Positions 16,798 to 26,154 of a stretch of DNA of 64,000 nucleotides are shown piece by piece. The position numbers and the translations under genes were made by a program. Position 1 is the first letter of the stretch, and each line of letters opens with the position of its first letter. Location of the stretch: positions 1-64,000 of the forward strand of contig NZ_JAMOIL010000023.1 of NCBI RefSeq assembly GCF_023656415.1, in the 5' to 3' direction. The DNA is from Nocardioides bruguierae. Its GTDB lineage: Bacteria > Actinomycetota > Actinomycetes > Propionibacteriales > Nocardioidaceae. The notes beneath the pieces are model-generated. The model was not told the origin of the DNA, did not search any database, and worked only from the letters and a program-made list of their open reading frames with translations.

Positions 16798-16872
16798 CGA
16801 CCCTGGCGGTATGACCTGCGCCCCACGAATGCCCCTGGCGGAGTGACGCACGACACGGCAGGCTCGGTGCTC

Positions 16873-17562
16873 GTGAAGACGATCGGACTTGTCGGTGGCA
16901 TGAGCTGGGAATCCAGCGCGGTGTACTACGAGCAGCTCAACAGCGGCGTCGAGGAGCGGGTCGGGCCGCTGTCGTCCGCCCGCCTGGTGATGGCGTCGGT
17001 GGACTTCGCCGAGGTGACGCGGCTGCAGGAGGCCGAGGACTGGGACGCGGTGGCCGCGCTGCTGGTCGAGGCCGCGCAGGGCGTCGAGCGCGCCGGGGCC
17101 GACGTGCTGCTGCTGTGCACGACGACCTTCCACCAGGTCGCGGACCAGGTGGAGGCGGCGATCGGCATCCCGCTGCTGCACCTGGCCGACGTGGTCGCGC
17201 AGGCCGCGAAGGACGCGGGGCTGAGCGAGGTCGGCCTGCTGGGCACGACGTTCGCGATGGAGCGCGACTTCTTCGTCGACCGGCTCGCCTCGCACGGCCT
17301 CAAGGTGCACGTGCCGGACCCGGACCACCACGACACGGTGAACCGGATCATCTACGACGAGCTCGTGCACGGCCGCGTGGTCACGCGGTCGCGGCGCACG
17401 GTCACCGGCCTGATCGACGACCTGTGGGACGCCGGCGCGGGCGGCGTCATCCTCGGGTGCACCGAGCTCGAGCTGCTGATCTCCCAGGCGGACGCGCAGA
17501 TCCCGGTGCTGGGCTGCACCAGCCTGCACGTCGGGGCCGCCCTGGACCACGCGCTTGCCTGA
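16873..17562 (+). CDS. Aspartate/glutamate racemase family protein
   Basis: The 229-residue protein begins KTIGLVGGMSWESSAVYYEQLN, the classic start of the YgeA/RacX branch, and has both catalytic cysteines: one in LLLCTTTFHQ (about residue 82) and one in ILGCTELELLI (about 197). It should be a cofactor-independent amino-acid racemase. GTG at 16873 is chosen because the KTIGLVGGMSW motif then follows the start directly, as in relatives; GTG 16867 or 16843 are alternatives. It sits after the repeat cluster and is convergent with the beta-propeller gene. Confidence 0.85.
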   Translation: MKTIGLVGGMSWESSAVYYEQLNSGVEERVGPLSSARLVMASVDFAEVTRLQEAEDWDAVAALLVEAAQGVERAGADVLLLCTTTFHQVADQVEAAIGIPLLHLADVVAQAAKDAGLSEVGLLGTTFAMERDFFVDRLASHGLKVHVPDPDHHDTVNRIIYDELVHGRVVTRSRRTVTGLIDDLWDAGAGGVILGCTELELLISQADAQIPVLGCTSLHVGAALDHALA

Positions 17563-17594
17563 CCCGGGGGGGCAGCCCGCCGCCCCCGACCGCC

Positions 17595-17625
17595 CGCCGG
17601 GCCTCCCACGCCGGAGGGCCCGACC
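17595..17625. terminator. Bidirectional terminator-like hairpin
   Basis: An inverted repeat cgggcctcc / ggagggcccg (one bulged base) lies between the convergent racemase and beta-propeller genes. It is GC-rich without a T-run, as expected in this genome, and could serve both genes. Confidence 0.5.
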
Positions 17626-17650
17626 CGGGGACGGGCGGAGAGGGTGCCGC

Positions 17651-19282
17651 TCAGGAGTAGTCGGGCTGCTTGACCGCGCGCCAGGGGCCGGTGTTGCCGG
17701 CCTTGTCGACCGCGCGCACCCAGGTGAAGACCCGGCCGTCGGCGTTCTTCAGCACGTTCTGCCACTTCTGGCTGACCGCGACCTTGGAGCGGGTCCTGCT
17801 GACCTCGATCGTGCCGAGGCCGGACTTCTTGTCGCTGCCCGCGACGTCGAGCCGCCACGTCTTCTCGGCACGGACCCAGCGGGCCTTGGCCGAGGTGATC
17901 CGCGGCGCCACGGTGTCGACGACGATCGCGTCGCGCCAGACCGCGTCCGTGCCGCTGCCGGGGAAGCGGACGAAGACCCGGCCGGAGAAGGACGTGTACC
18001 AGTCGTAGATGCAGGAGTCCTTCACGTCGGTGGTCCAGGAGTCCTCGAACGCCTTGTTGTTGGCGATCTCGATGGTGTCGGCGCCCTCGGGCGTGGCGAC
18101 CTGGAGCATGACGCGGCGGGTGACGGTGTACTTGGCGCCGCGGTTGATCAGCAGGTCGTCGGTTCCGCAGGCCCAGGGCTCGTCGGCCGCCGGGTTGTCC
18201 GAGCCCGGCTCGACGGTGCTGGCCCAGAACGAGTAGCCGCCGTTGCTCCACCGCTGGACGCGGCCGTTGCGGGTGTCGGCGACGTAGAGGTTGCCCGCCC
18301 GCTTGGTGCCGTCCTGCGGGTGCTGGGCGATGGCGGTGGGCAGGTCGAGCCAGCCCATCTTGGCCGAGGCCTGCGCCGGGTGGCCGAGGGTGCGGTACGA
18401 GGTGTAGTCGTTGCCGCCGTCCATCATGAACACCGCGTTGTTGGCGGCGTCGAGCACGGCGAGCTGGCCGAGCTTGTCGGCGGACAGGTCGGTGGGCATC
18501 GGGGAGAAGCCGTCGGCGACCTTCGGCAGCCGCACCTGGGTGCGGGGCTTGTCGCCGTCGCTCAGGGTGGCCGCGTCGTAGGCGGCCAGGGTGCCCTGGC
18601 CGGGCAGCGCGACGACGACCCGCGCCGGGACGCCCTTCGAGCCGGGCACGTAGGCCAGGCCGCCGCCCGGCTTCGTGCCGGGCAGGTCGGTGCTGGCCAG
18701 CAGGATGCCGCCGGTGGTGTAGGCCTGCAGCTTGGTGCCGCAGCGCTGGGCGACGTAGACGGTCCGGCCCTGCACCGCGATGCCGCCGTAGAGGCCGGGG
18801 TCGCGAACGGACGCCGGGCACCAGACCTCGGGGCGCAGGAGCCAGCGCTTCTTCACCACGCCGTCGAAGGTCATCTGGGTGACGCTGCGGCCGTAGTAGA
18901 TCCAGAGGCTCTTGCCGGAGACCTCGAGGTCGGTCACCGGGTCGGGCTGGTCGAGCACGAGCGGCGTCAGGGCGTCGTCCTGGCTCGAGAGCCGCGCGAG
19001 CGTGCCGCCGTTGCGGAAGCCCACGAACGTGGTGCCGTCGGAGGCCACCGCCACCGCGGTGGGCTTGTCCGCGCCGGCGAGGAACGAGGTCCTGGCGGCA
19101 GCGGGGCCGGCCACGGGGGCAGCCACGGGATCGGCGGAGGCGCCGGCGAGCGGCGCGGACCCGAGCGCGAGCGCCAGGGCCGTGGTCAGCGTGAGGCCCA
19201 GGACTCGCCTGAGCGCGGGGCGCCGGACGGGGGCCGTGGCCCGCGTCGCGCCGAGATCGTGGTCGTTCCCTCCCCAGAGCAC
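17651..19282 (-). CDS. Secreted beta-propeller protein with C-terminal Ig-like domain
   Basis: The 543-residue protein has a Tat/Sec-like N-terminus (PVRRPALRRVLGLTLTTALALALGSAPLAGASA) and then repeated blade-like segments (TTFVGFRNGGTLARL, LWIYYGRSVTQM, LGQLAVLDAANNAVFMM, GNLYVADTRNGRVQRW) as in NHL/SMP-30-type propellers. The last 90 residues look like an Ig/fibronectin domain (ITSAKARWVRAEKTWRLDVAGSDKKSGL...WVRAVDKAGNTGPW). GTG at 19282 is supported by TAGCCT plus six bases, a leaderless arrangement. It acts outside the cell; ligand and role are unknown. Confidence 0.7.
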   Translation of the reverse strand: MLWGGNDHDLGATRATAPVRRPALRRVLGLTLTTALALALGSAPLAGASADPVAAPVAGPAAARTSFLAGADKPTAVAVASDGTTFVGFRNGGTLARLSSQDDALTPLVLDQPDPVTDLEVSGKSLWIYYGRSVTQMTFDGVVKKRWLLRPEVWCPASVRDPGLYGGIAVQGRTVYVAQRCGTKLQAYTTGGILLASTDLPGTKPGGGLAYVPGSKGVPARVVVALPGQGTLAAYDAATLSDGDKPRTQVRLPKVADGFSPMPTDLSADKLGQLAVLDAANNAVFMMDGGNDYTSYRTLGHPAQASAKMGWLDLPTAIAQHPQDGTKRAGNLYVADTRNGRVQRWSNGGYSFWASTVEPGSDNPAADEPWACGTDDLLINRGAKYTVTRRVMLQVATPEGADTIEIANNKAFEDSWTTDVKDSCIYDWYTSFSGRVFVRFPGSGTDAVWRDAIVVDTVAPRITSAKARWVRAEKTWRLDVAGSDKKSGLGTIEVSRTRSKVAVSQKWQNVLKNADGRVFTWVRAVDKAGNTGPWRAVKQPDYS

Positions 19283-19444
19283 GCGGTCAGGCTAGGGACT
19301 CCCGAGCGCGCCCGTGCGCCGAATCGGGCAAACCTGGGGGCGGGACCCAGAAATACCCCGCCCCGTTTCACCACCTGGGCATTCGCGGCAGCCCAGCGCC
19401 CGCGGCCGGCACCGGCGCCAGACGTGAGGGGCGGCGTGACGGGC

Positions 19445-19915
19445 CTACTGCGCCGGCGCCCGGCCCGGCGGGAAGCCACCGGTGGAGACCGGGCCCCAGG
19501 AGGTCGGCGAGATCCGCAGCAGGGTCTTGCCCTGGCGTCGCATGGCCTCGCGGTACTCGTCCCAGTCGGAGTGCTCCCCGGCGATGCAGCGGAAGTACTC
19601 CACCAGGCCGTCCTGGGCCTCCTGCGACGGCATGTCCAGCACCTCCGCGGTGCCGTCGACCTGCACGTACGCGTCGTTCCACTCCGCCCCGTGCACCATG
19701 ACGCTGACCCGGGCGTCGCGCCGCAGGTTCACCGCCTTGGCCCGGCCCGGGTAGGTGGAGACGACGAGGTGCTCGCCGGAGACGCCGCCGGAGACCGGGG
19801 ACATCTGCAGCCCGCCGTCCCGCTTGCGGGTCACCAGCGTCCAGTCGTGCTTGTCCCGCACGAAGTCGAGGAGGTCGGTCAGGTCCACGCGGGTGGTCGT
19901 CGCGATCGAGGCCAT
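19445..19915 (-). CDS. PPOX-class split-barrel, probably F420- or FMN-dependent oxidoreductase
   Basis: The 156-residue protein fits the actinobacterial pyridoxamine-phosphate-oxidase-like family: HDWTLVTRKRDGGLQMSPVSGGV (first strands of the split barrel), YPGRAKAVNLRRDARVSVMVHG, a following DAYVQVDGTAEVLD, and a late YREAMRRQGKTLLRISPTSWG. The cofactor cannot be fixed by eye. The ATG at 19915 is preceded by TACGGT and six bases, so the transcript is probably leaderless. It stands alone on the minus strand before a TetR gene. Confidence 0.85.
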   Translation of the reverse strand: MASIATTTRVDLTDLLDFVRDKHDWTLVTRKRDGGLQMSPVSGGVSGEHLVVSTYPGRAKAVNLRRDARVSVMVHGAEWNDAYVQVDGTAEVLDMPSQEAQDGLVEYFRCIAGEHSDWDEYREAMRRQGKTLLRISPTSWGPVSTGGFPPGRAPAQ

Positions 19916-20055
19916 GACGCCACCGTACGCACGGCGGCGGCCGCGCGCCTCGTCCGGGCGGGCGGACGACGGGCGGACGACGGGCGCACGACAGCGGACG
20001 ACGGCGGGCGGCACGGGTGTGGACGGACCGCGCCGGTCGGCAGCGGCAGCCGGGC

Positions 20056-20784
20056 TCAGGCGCCTGCCGCGCGACGGACCTCCAGACCGTCGAGCAGCAC
20101 GCCCAGGCCGACCTCGAAGTGCGCGGCGAAGTCGTAGCCGGGGGCCAGCACCTGCTCGCGCGCGAGCCCGGCGACGTGCGGGTAGGCCTCCCCCATCGCC
20201 GCCAGCATCGGCTCGGCCACGGCCGCGATCTCCTCCTCGAACCCGGGCCCCGCCTCCGTCGGCATCGGGAGCGTGGCCTGCTGGAGCGCGAAGCCGAACG
20301 TGAACGCGTCGAGCACCGCGAAGGCCAGCCCGGCGGTGGCGGTGTCGAACCCGGCCTCTGCCAGGGTGGCGAGCACCGCCTCGTGGTGGCCGAGCAGCAC
20401 CGGCCCGGGCGAGGTGCGGGTCTCGATCAGGTGCAGGCACCACGGGTGGCGGGTCATCGCCAGGCGCGTGGACGAGCAGCGCCCGGCCAGCTCGGTGCGC
20501 CAGTCGGCCCCGGCGGCGACGGCCTCGGCCGAGGGCAGCGCGATCTCGGCGACCACCCGCTCCACCAGGGCGTCGAGCACGGCCTCCTTGTTGGCCACGT
20601 GGTGGTAGAGCGACATCGGCTGGACGCCGACCCGGGCGGCCAGGGAGCGCATCGTCAGCGCCTCGACCCCCTCGGCGTCGGCCAGCGCGAGCGCCTCGTC
20701 CACGACCCGCTCCCGCGTCAGTGCCGGGCGCCGCCGGCCTGGACCACCCGCCGACCCCGCACCGGACCCCGTTGACGCTGCCAT
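20056..20784 (-). CDS. TetR-family repressor (TetR C-terminal type 1 domain)
   Basis: The 242-residue regulator has the N-terminal HTH (about 23-68: RERVVDEALALADAEGVEALTMRSLAARVGVQPMSLYHHVANKEAVLDAL), with the SLYHHV.NKE turn that marks the TetR proper/TetR_C_1 subgroup. The C-terminal half is helical with an aromatic-rich ligand pocket. TACGGT plus six bases before ATG 20784 suggests leaderless expression. The divergent gene at 20850 encodes a membrane protein, and a palindrome between them overlaps the region expected for the tetR -35, so autoregulation and control of the neighbour are likely. Confidence 0.9.
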   Translation of the reverse strand: MAASTGSGAGSAGGPGRRRPALTRERVVDEALALADAEGVEALTMRSLAARVGVQPMSLYHHVANKEAVLDALVERVVAEIALPSAEAVAAGADWRTELAGRCSSTRLAMTRHPWCLHLIETRTSPGPVLLGHHEAVLATLAEAGFDTATAGLAFAVLDAFTFGFALQQATLPMPTEAGPGFEEEIAAVAEPMLAAMGEAYPHVAGLAREQVLAPGYDFAAHFEVGLGVLLDGLEVRRAAGA

Positions 20785-20796
20785 GCCGCGACCGTA

Positions 20797-20825
20797 CCTT
20801 ACAACGTACGACTTACTTAGTAAGG
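20797..20825. promoter_or_regulatory. Probable TetR operator in divergent promoter
   Basis: cttac-tta-gtaag (20812-20824) is a perfect palindrome, and ccttac (20797-20802) is repeated in inverse as gtaagg (20820-20825), all within an unusually AT-rich patch. The tetR hexamer TACGGT lies at 20791-20796 on the minus strand, which puts its -35 inside the palindrome. The membrane-protein gene starts 25 bases on the other side. Confidence 0.6.
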
Positions 20826-20849
20826 TTTACGTTGGAGCAGGAGACCGCC

Positions 20850-21458
20850 ATGACCACCACCGCCAACCCCGCGCCCGGCACCCGCCGCGCCACCGCACTG
20901 CCGTCGGCCCGGGTCGGCGCCCTCGTCGCCGGCACCGCCCTGCTCGTGATGACGGTGCTGGCGCCCGTCGGCGTCCTGCTGCTGGACCGCGGACAGGCCG
21001 TGCCCGGCGGTCTGCTGTTCGCCCTGGTCGCCTGCCTCGACGTGACGATCGGCCTGGCGCTGCTCCCCCTCACGATGCCCGCCGGGCGTCGGCTCGCGCT
21101 GGTCGCGGCACTGGCCCGCGTCCTGGCCGGCGTGGCCCTGCTCGTGGCGGCGGGCTTCGCCGTGGCGGGACGGGTGGCGACGTTCCAGGACGTCTGGGAC
21201 GTCTCGCTGCTGGTCTTCGGCGTGCACCTGCTGGCGCTCGGGTGGCTGCTGGCCCGCTCCGGGCCCGCCCCGGCGTGGGTCGGGTGGCTCGTCGTGGTGG
21301 CGGGCGTCGGGTACGCCGTGGACGCGGTGGCCGACGTCGTCGCCCTGCTCGGCGGCCCCGCGGGCGCGCCGACGATCAGTCTCGTCACGTTCGTCGGCGA
21401 GCTGGTGCTGATGGTCTGGCTGCTCGTGCGGGGCGGCCGCCCCGCCCCGTCCGCCTGA
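20850..21458 (+). CDS. DUF4386-like multi-helix membrane protein, TetR neighbour
   Basis: The 202-residue protein has six hydrophobic helices and reads like the DUF4386 family (ALVACLDVTIGLALLPLTMP, VFGVHLLALGWLLARSG, YAVDAVADVV). The ATG at 20850 follows ggagcaggag. It is divergent from the TetR gene with a shared palindromic control region, so it is probably the repressor's main target. The function of the family is unknown. Confidence 0.75.
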   Translation: MTTTANPAPGTRRATALPSARVGALVAGTALLVMTVLAPVGVLLLDRGQAVPGGLLFALVACLDVTIGLALLPLTMPAGRRLALVAALARVLAGVALLVAAGFAVAGRVATFQDVWDVSLLVFGVHLLALGWLLARSGPAPAWVGWLVVVAGVGYAVDAVADVVALLGGPAGAPTISLVTFVGELVLMVWLLVRGGRPAPSA

Positions 21459-21508
21459 GGCCCACGCGCGCCTGATCGGCACGAATCGGCGCCTGGGGGT
21501 CGCGACAC

Positions 21509-21514
21509 TAAGAT
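21509..21514 (+). promoter_or_regulatory. Probable -10 hexamer for typA
   Basis: TAAGAT lies 93 bases before the typA ATG in the otherwise GC-rich intergenic region and is the only good -10-like hexamer there. It would give a 5' leader of about 85 bases. No convincing -35 is visible. Confidence 0.4.
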
Positions 21515-21606
21515 GGCGGGGGCCAGGCGTGCGCGCCGGCCACTCCCCGAGGCCCACGCGTTCGAGCGGCGGGCCGCCACGAGCCTGGAAGCGACGCCTG
21601 AGAGCC

Positions 21607-23502
21607 ATGTCCGAGATCAAGTCCGCCAACCTGCGCAACGTCGCCATCGTCGCGCACGTCGACCACGGCAAGACCACCCTCGTCGACGCCATGCTGCGGC
21701 AGGGCGGCGCGTTCAGCGAGCACCAGGCCGAGTCCGTCGCGGACCGCGTCATGGACTCCGGTGACCTCGAGCGCGAGAAGGGCATCACCATCCTCGCGAA
21801 GAACACCGCCATCCACTACAACGGTGCGTCCGCCCCCGAGGGCATGACGATCAACATCATCGACACCCCCGGCCACGCCGACTTCGGTGGCGAGGTCGAG
21901 CGCGGCCTGTCGATGGTGGACGGCATCGTGCTGCTGGTCGACGCCTCCGAGGGCCCGCTCCCCCAGACCCGCTTCGTGCTGCGCAAGGCGCTCAACGCCG
22001 ACATGCCCGTCGTGCTGGTGATCAACAAGGTCGACCGCGGCGACGCCCGCATCGACGAGGTCACCGACGAGGTCTACGAGCTGTTCATGGACCTGCTCGA
22101 CGACTCGCACAGCCAGGACGCGCTCGACTTCCCCGTCGTGTACGCCTCCGGCAAGGCCGGCATCGCCTCGACCGAGAAGCCCGAGAACGCGACGCTGCCC
22201 GACGGCGACAACCTCGAGCCGCTGTTCAAGACGATCCTCGAGACCATCCCCGCGCCGAAGTACACCGAGGGCGCCCCGCTCCAGGCCCACGTCACGAACC
22301 TGGACGCCTCCCCGTTCCTCGGCCGCCTCGCGCTGCTGCGCATCCACCAGGGCGAGCTGCGCAAGGGCCAGCAGGTCGCGTGGATGAAGACCGACGGCAC
22401 CGTGAAGAACGTCAAGATCACCGAGCTGCTGATCACCGAGGGCCTGACCCGCGTGCCCGGCGAGTACGCCGGCCCCGGCGACATCGTCGCGATCGCGGGC
22501 ATCCCCGACATCATGATCGGCGAGACCATCGCCGACGCCGAGAACCCGGTGGCCCTGCCCCGGATCACCGTCGACGAGCCGGCCATCTCGATGACCATCG
22601 GCACCAACACCTCGCCGCTGGTCGGCAAGGTCAAGGGCGCCAAGGTCACCGCCCGCATGGTCAAGGACCGCCTCGACACCGAGCTCATCGGCAACGTCTC
22701 GCTCCGCGTCCTGCCCACCGAGCGCCCCGACGCCTGGGAGGTCCAGGGCCGTGGCGAGCTGGCGCTGGCCATCCTGGTCGAGCAGATGCGCCGCGAGGGC
22801 TACGAGCTGACCGTCGGCAAGCCGCAGGTCGTCACCCAGGAGATCGACGGCAAGGTGCACGAGCCGCTCGAGCGCCTCACCGTGGACGCCCCCGAGGAGT
22901 TCCTCGGCACCATCACCGAGCTCCTCGCCACCCGCAAGGGCCGCATGGAGAACATGACCAACCACGGCACCGGCTGGATCCGGATGGAGTTCGTGGTGCC
23001 GGCGCGCGGCCTCATCGGCTTCCGCACCGACTTCCTCACCGAGACCCGCGGCACCGGCATGTCGTCCTCGATCTCCGACGGCTTCACCCCGTGGGCCGGC
23101 GAGATCCGCGCCCGCAACAACGGCTCCCTGGTCGCGGACCGCTCCGGTGCCGCCACCGCGCACGCGATGACCTCGCTCCAGGAGCGCGGCACGATGTTCG
23201 TCAAGCCCGGCACCGAGGTGTACGAGGGCATGATCGTCGGCGAGAACTCCCGCGCCGACGACATGGACGTCAACATCACCAAGGAGAAGCAGCAGACCAA
23301 CATCCGCTCCGCCACGGCCGACAACTTCGAGAAGCTGACGCCCCCGCGCGACCTCTCGCTGGAGCAGTGCCTGGAGTTCTGCCGCGACGACGAGTGCGTC
23401 GAGGTCACCCCGGAGATGATCCGCATCCGCAAGGTCGTGCTCGACGCCAACGACCGCGCCAAGACCGCTGCCCGTGCCCGTCGCGCGGCCGCCGGTCGCT
23501 GA
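21607..23502 (+). CDS. typA: Ribosome-associated GTPase TypA/BipA
   Basis: The 631-residue translational GTPase has G1 AHVDHGKTT (residues 16-24), the effector region with DLEREKGITILAKNTAI, G3 DTPGHADFGGEVER, G4 NKVDR, and the C-terminal BipA part with GRGELALAILVEQMRREGYELTVGKPQVV and RKGRMENM. It acts at the ribosome in 50S assembly and stress responses. The ATG at 21607 fits the family start (SEIKSANLRNVAIVAH); the longer frame from 21529 is unsupported. A strong terminator follows. Confidence 0.97.
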   Translation: MSEIKSANLRNVAIVAHVDHGKTTLVDAMLRQGGAFSEHQAESVADRVMDSGDLEREKGITILAKNTAIHYNGASAPEGMTINIIDTPGHADFGGEVERGLSMVDGIVLLVDASEGPLPQTRFVLRKALNADMPVVLVINKVDRGDARIDEVTDEVYELFMDLLDDSHSQDALDFPVVYASGKAGIASTEKPENATLPDGDNLEPLFKTILETIPAPKYTEGAPLQAHVTNLDASPFLGRLALLRIHQGELRKGQQVAWMKTDGTVKNVKITELLITEGLTRVPGEYAGPGDIVAIAGIPDIMIGETIADAENPVALPRITVDEPAISMTIGTNTSPLVGKVKGAKVTARMVKDRLDTELIGNVSLRVLPTERPDAWEVQGRGELALAILVEQMRREGYELTVGKPQVVTQEIDGKVHEPLERLTVDAPEEFLGTITELLATRKGRMENMTNHGTGWIRMEFVVPARGLIGFRTDFLTETRGTGMSSSISDGFTPWAGEIRARNNGSLVADRSGAATAHAMTSLQERGTMFVKPGTEVYEGMIVGENSRADDMDVNITKEKQQTNIRSATADNFEKLTPPRDLSLEQCLEFCRDDECVEVTPEMIRIRKVVLDANDRAKTAARARRAAAGR

Positions 23503-23539
23503 GCCTGCGACTCACCTCACGCACCACGCACCACGCACC

Positions 23540-23604
23540 AACGCCGGACGCCGGCGGGGCGCTCCCCCTCGAGGGAGGCTGCCCCGCCGGCGTCCGGCGT
23601 TTTC
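23540..23604 (+). terminator. Rho-independent terminator of typA
   Basis: A perfect 21-base-pair stem has arms at 23540-23560 and 23581-23601 (core cgccggacgccggcgggg and its complement) around a 20-base loop that can itself pair (ctccc/gggag). It ends in TTTT. It lies 38 bases after the typA stop and just before the convergent manA stop. Confidence 0.9.
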
Positions 23605-23624
23605 TGCCGACTCGGCCCGTGGGC

Positions 23625-24809
23625 TCAGACGAGGTCGAGCATGCGGCGGCGACGGCCCTCGGCGGTCGGCTCGTAGGCCTGGGCGACCTCGCCGGTGCCG
23701 CGCAGCCGCACCTCGCCGTCCTCGTAGCCCGCGTACATCACCGCGCCGCGGCTCAGCCGGATGACCTGCCCGCGCTGGCTGACGGCCTCGACCTCGCCAC
23801 CGGTGCACACGAGGATGCTGCGGCCGGTGACGGGCAGCAGCACGCCGTCGACGTCGGCCGGGGAGGTCTGGGTGACGGCCAGGCCGAACTCGCCGTCGCC
23901 GGGCTCGAACACGTCGGTGCTGGCCCCCACCAGCTCGGGCGAGACCCGGGCCAGGCGCGACATCTCGGCGTCCACGCTGGCGACCACGGCCTCGGGCGCG
24001 AGGTGCTTGGGCGTGAGGCCGGCCCGCAGCACGTTGTCGGAGTTGACCATGACCTCCACGCACATGCCGGACAGGTGCGCGTGCAGGATGCCCGCCCCCA
24101 GGTAGGCGGCCTCGCCCGGCTGGAGCGTGAGGCGGTTGAGCAGCAGCGAGACGATGACGCCGACGTCGCCCGGGTAGTGGGGCGCGATCTCGGTGGCCGA
24201 GGCGTAGGCCCGCTTGATGTCGAGGCCCAGCGCCAGGCGCCCGTGGCACAGGGCGACGATCTCGTGCACCTCGTGCACGCTCGGCGGCGAGGTCAGCAGC
24301 CGCTCGAGCATGCGGACGATGCCGCGGAAGCCGGGCCGCTCCATGAGCTGCTCGCGCATCCCCTGCACCACCGGGTGGTCCAGCGGACCGAGGATGCGCA
24401 GGATCTCGGCGGTCGGCCGGAACCCCACGAGGGTGTCGAAGGTGGTCAGCGCGTAGACCATCTCCGGCTTGGGGTTGGCGTCCTTGTACAGGCGCTCGGG
24501 GGAGTCGATCGGGATGCCCCGCGCCTCCTCCTCCTTGTAGCCCTGGCGGGCGAGGTCAGCGTTCGGGTGCACCTGGATCGACAGAGGGCGAGCCGCCGAG
24601 AGGATCTTCATCATGAACGGGATGTCGCCGGAGACGTCGCTCAGCGGGCGCCGCTCGTCCTCGACCTGGACCATGGCGGGCCCCAGCGGGTGGGTGCCCA
24701 TCCAGACCTCCGCCATGGGGTGACCGGTCGCGGCACGGCCCAGGAACGAGGGGATGTCGTAGGCCGTCCCCCAGGCGTAGTCCTGCGAGGGGCAGTCGAG
24801 GAGATGCAT
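23625..24809 (-). CDS. manA: Mannose-6-phosphate isomerase, class I
   Basis: The 394-residue zinc enzyme interconverts mannose-6-P and fructose-6-P. Recognisable blocks are DYAWGTAYDIPSFLG, MAEVWMGTHPLGPA, the Lys in MMKILSAARPLSIQVHP (zinc-binding region QVHPN), YKDANPKPEM, and EAAYLGAGILHAHLSGMCVEVMVNSDNVLRAG. The start at 24809 is favoured over 24818 because TAGGTT plus seven bases precedes it (leaderless). The product feeds GDP-mannose and glycan synthesis. It stands alone. Confidence 0.94.
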   Translation of the reverse strand: MHLLDCPSQDYAWGTAYDIPSFLGRAATGHPMAEVWMGTHPLGPAMVQVEDERRPLSDVSGDIPFMMKILSAARPLSIQVHPNADLARQGYKEEEARGIPIDSPERLYKDANPKPEMVYALTTFDTLVGFRPTAEILRILGPLDHPVVQGMREQLMERPGFRGIVRMLERLLTSPPSVHEVHEIVALCHGRLALGLDIKRAYASATEIAPHYPGDVGVIVSLLLNRLTLQPGEAAYLGAGILHAHLSGMCVEVMVNSDNVLRAGLTPKHLAPEAVVASVDAEMSRLARVSPELVGASTDVFEPGDGEFGLAVTQTSPADVDGVLLPVTGRSILVCTGGEVEAVSQRGQVIRLSRGAVMYAGYEDGEVRLRGTGEVAQAYEPTAEGRRRRMLDLV

Positions 24810-24923
24810 GGCGCCCAACCTAGGCTGCGACCGTGCCTCACGGGCAACATGGCTCCCAGGTGACGCACGTCTCCTGGTTGTGAGGCGGACGATCGCGCCC
24901 GGTGGTCCAGGGCACCCGGCCGA

Positions 24924-25928
24924 TCAGGCGCCCGCGCGGCCCAGCAGAGTGTCGCGCCGCTGCGCCAGCCCGAGCAGCTCCGCGTCCGCCTCGCGGCGCG
25001 CGGCGTCCAGGTCGCGGCGCACCTCGTCCACCTGGTGGCGGCCGCGTCGGACCCGCTCGAGGGAGTCCTGGATGCGCCGGCGCACGTTCCAGTCGCTGAT
25101 GATGTTGTCGAAGAAGACGTCGAAGACCTGCTGCCCGGGACTCACGCCGATGTGGCCGACCCCGACCCGGTCGACGTCTGCGAGCTCACGAGCCAGGTGG
25201 GCCAGCGCCGCGTCGGCCTCGACGATGGCCCGCTGCGCGTCGTCCAGGCGGTTGTACTTCATCGCGTCGCCGATCATCCCGCCGCCGAAGAAGGTGTCGT
25301 AGCTCGACCAGCCGTGGGCGGAGTCGAGCCGGTCGTGGGCGTGGGCCAGCGCGCCGGCGGCGTGGCCGGCGGCCTCGGCGGCCTCGGCGAGCTCGCGCTG
25401 GCGGTCCTGGAGCGTGCCGACCTCCTCGGCCAGCGTGGCCAGGGCTCGCCCGGTCTCGTCGCCGCGCTCCACCAGCCACTGCTCCACCGCGACCCGCGCC
25501 CGCTCCAGCCGGGCCGGGCCACCGCGCAGCCGGTCCAGCCGGGTCCGCACGGCCTCGAGCTCGGCCTCGACGGCGCGCTGGTCGGCCAGCGCCCGGGCGG
25601 CCGCCACCTCCGCACGCTGCTGCTCGGCCCGCTCCCGCCGCAGGTCGTCGTCGCGCGTGCCGCGCAGCTGGGACCACAGGCGGCCGGCGCTGAGACCCTC
25701 CAGCACTGCCACGTCCGCCGTCTCGGCGGCGAGCACGGCCGTGGTCTCCTCGGTGCGACGCAGCGCCGCGTCCAGCTGTCGCACCGCGCGGCGCCGCCGC
25801 TCCTCCTGCCGCACGCCCTCGGCGACCTGCTCCCTCGCCGCGCCCAGCTCGGTGAGCAGGTCGGCAGGCACGTCGGCGGGCACGTCCGGGCTGGTGGTCG
25901 TCGTGGGAGGGGGCGGTGCATCGCTCAC
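24924..25928 (-). CDS. Coiled-coil hypothetical protein
   Basis: The 334-residue protein is rich in Ala, Arg, Glu and Leu with long heptad-like stretches (about 30-90, 110-190 and 290-330). Between them is a conserved-looking block, SSYDTFFGGGMIGDAMKYNRLDDAQ, followed by HIGVSPGQQVFDVFFDNIISDWNV. This layout (coil, short Gly-rich block, coil) recurs in uncharacterised actinobacterial cytosolic proteins. GTG at 25928 is the likely start; a frame to 26012 has no support. No function is proposed. Confidence 0.6.
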   Translation of the reverse strand: MSDAPPPPTTTTSPDVPADVPADLLTELGAAREQVAEGVRQEERRRRAVRQLDAALRRTEETTAVLAAETADVAVLEGLSAGRLWSQLRGTRDDDLRRERAEQQRAEVAAARALADQRAVEAELEAVRTRLDRLRGGPARLERARVAVEQWLVERGDETGRALATLAEEVGTLQDRQRELAEAAEAAGHAAGALAHAHDRLDSAHGWSSYDTFFGGGMIGDAMKYNRLDDAQRAIVEADAALAHLARELADVDRVGVGHIGVSPGQQVFDVFFDNIISDWNVRRRIQDSLERVRRGRHQVDEVRRDLDAARREADAELLGLAQRRDTLLGRAGA

Positions 25929-26154
25929 CGGCCCACCGTGACACAGAAGTCCTGACGGCTGCGTCCCCCGACCGGGAGGTACTCGAACCAGGACGTGGGC
26001 CGAGTCCGGCAACAGGCGGGAGCGTCACACCCTCCCGGACGTCCACGCCCGGGTCGGACGAGCCGGACCAGACCGGTACGGAAGACGGTGCACCCTTGTC
26101 CACCGATCCGTGACTTTGGCAGCGCAGGGGTCGGGCGCGGGGGATGATGCGACC

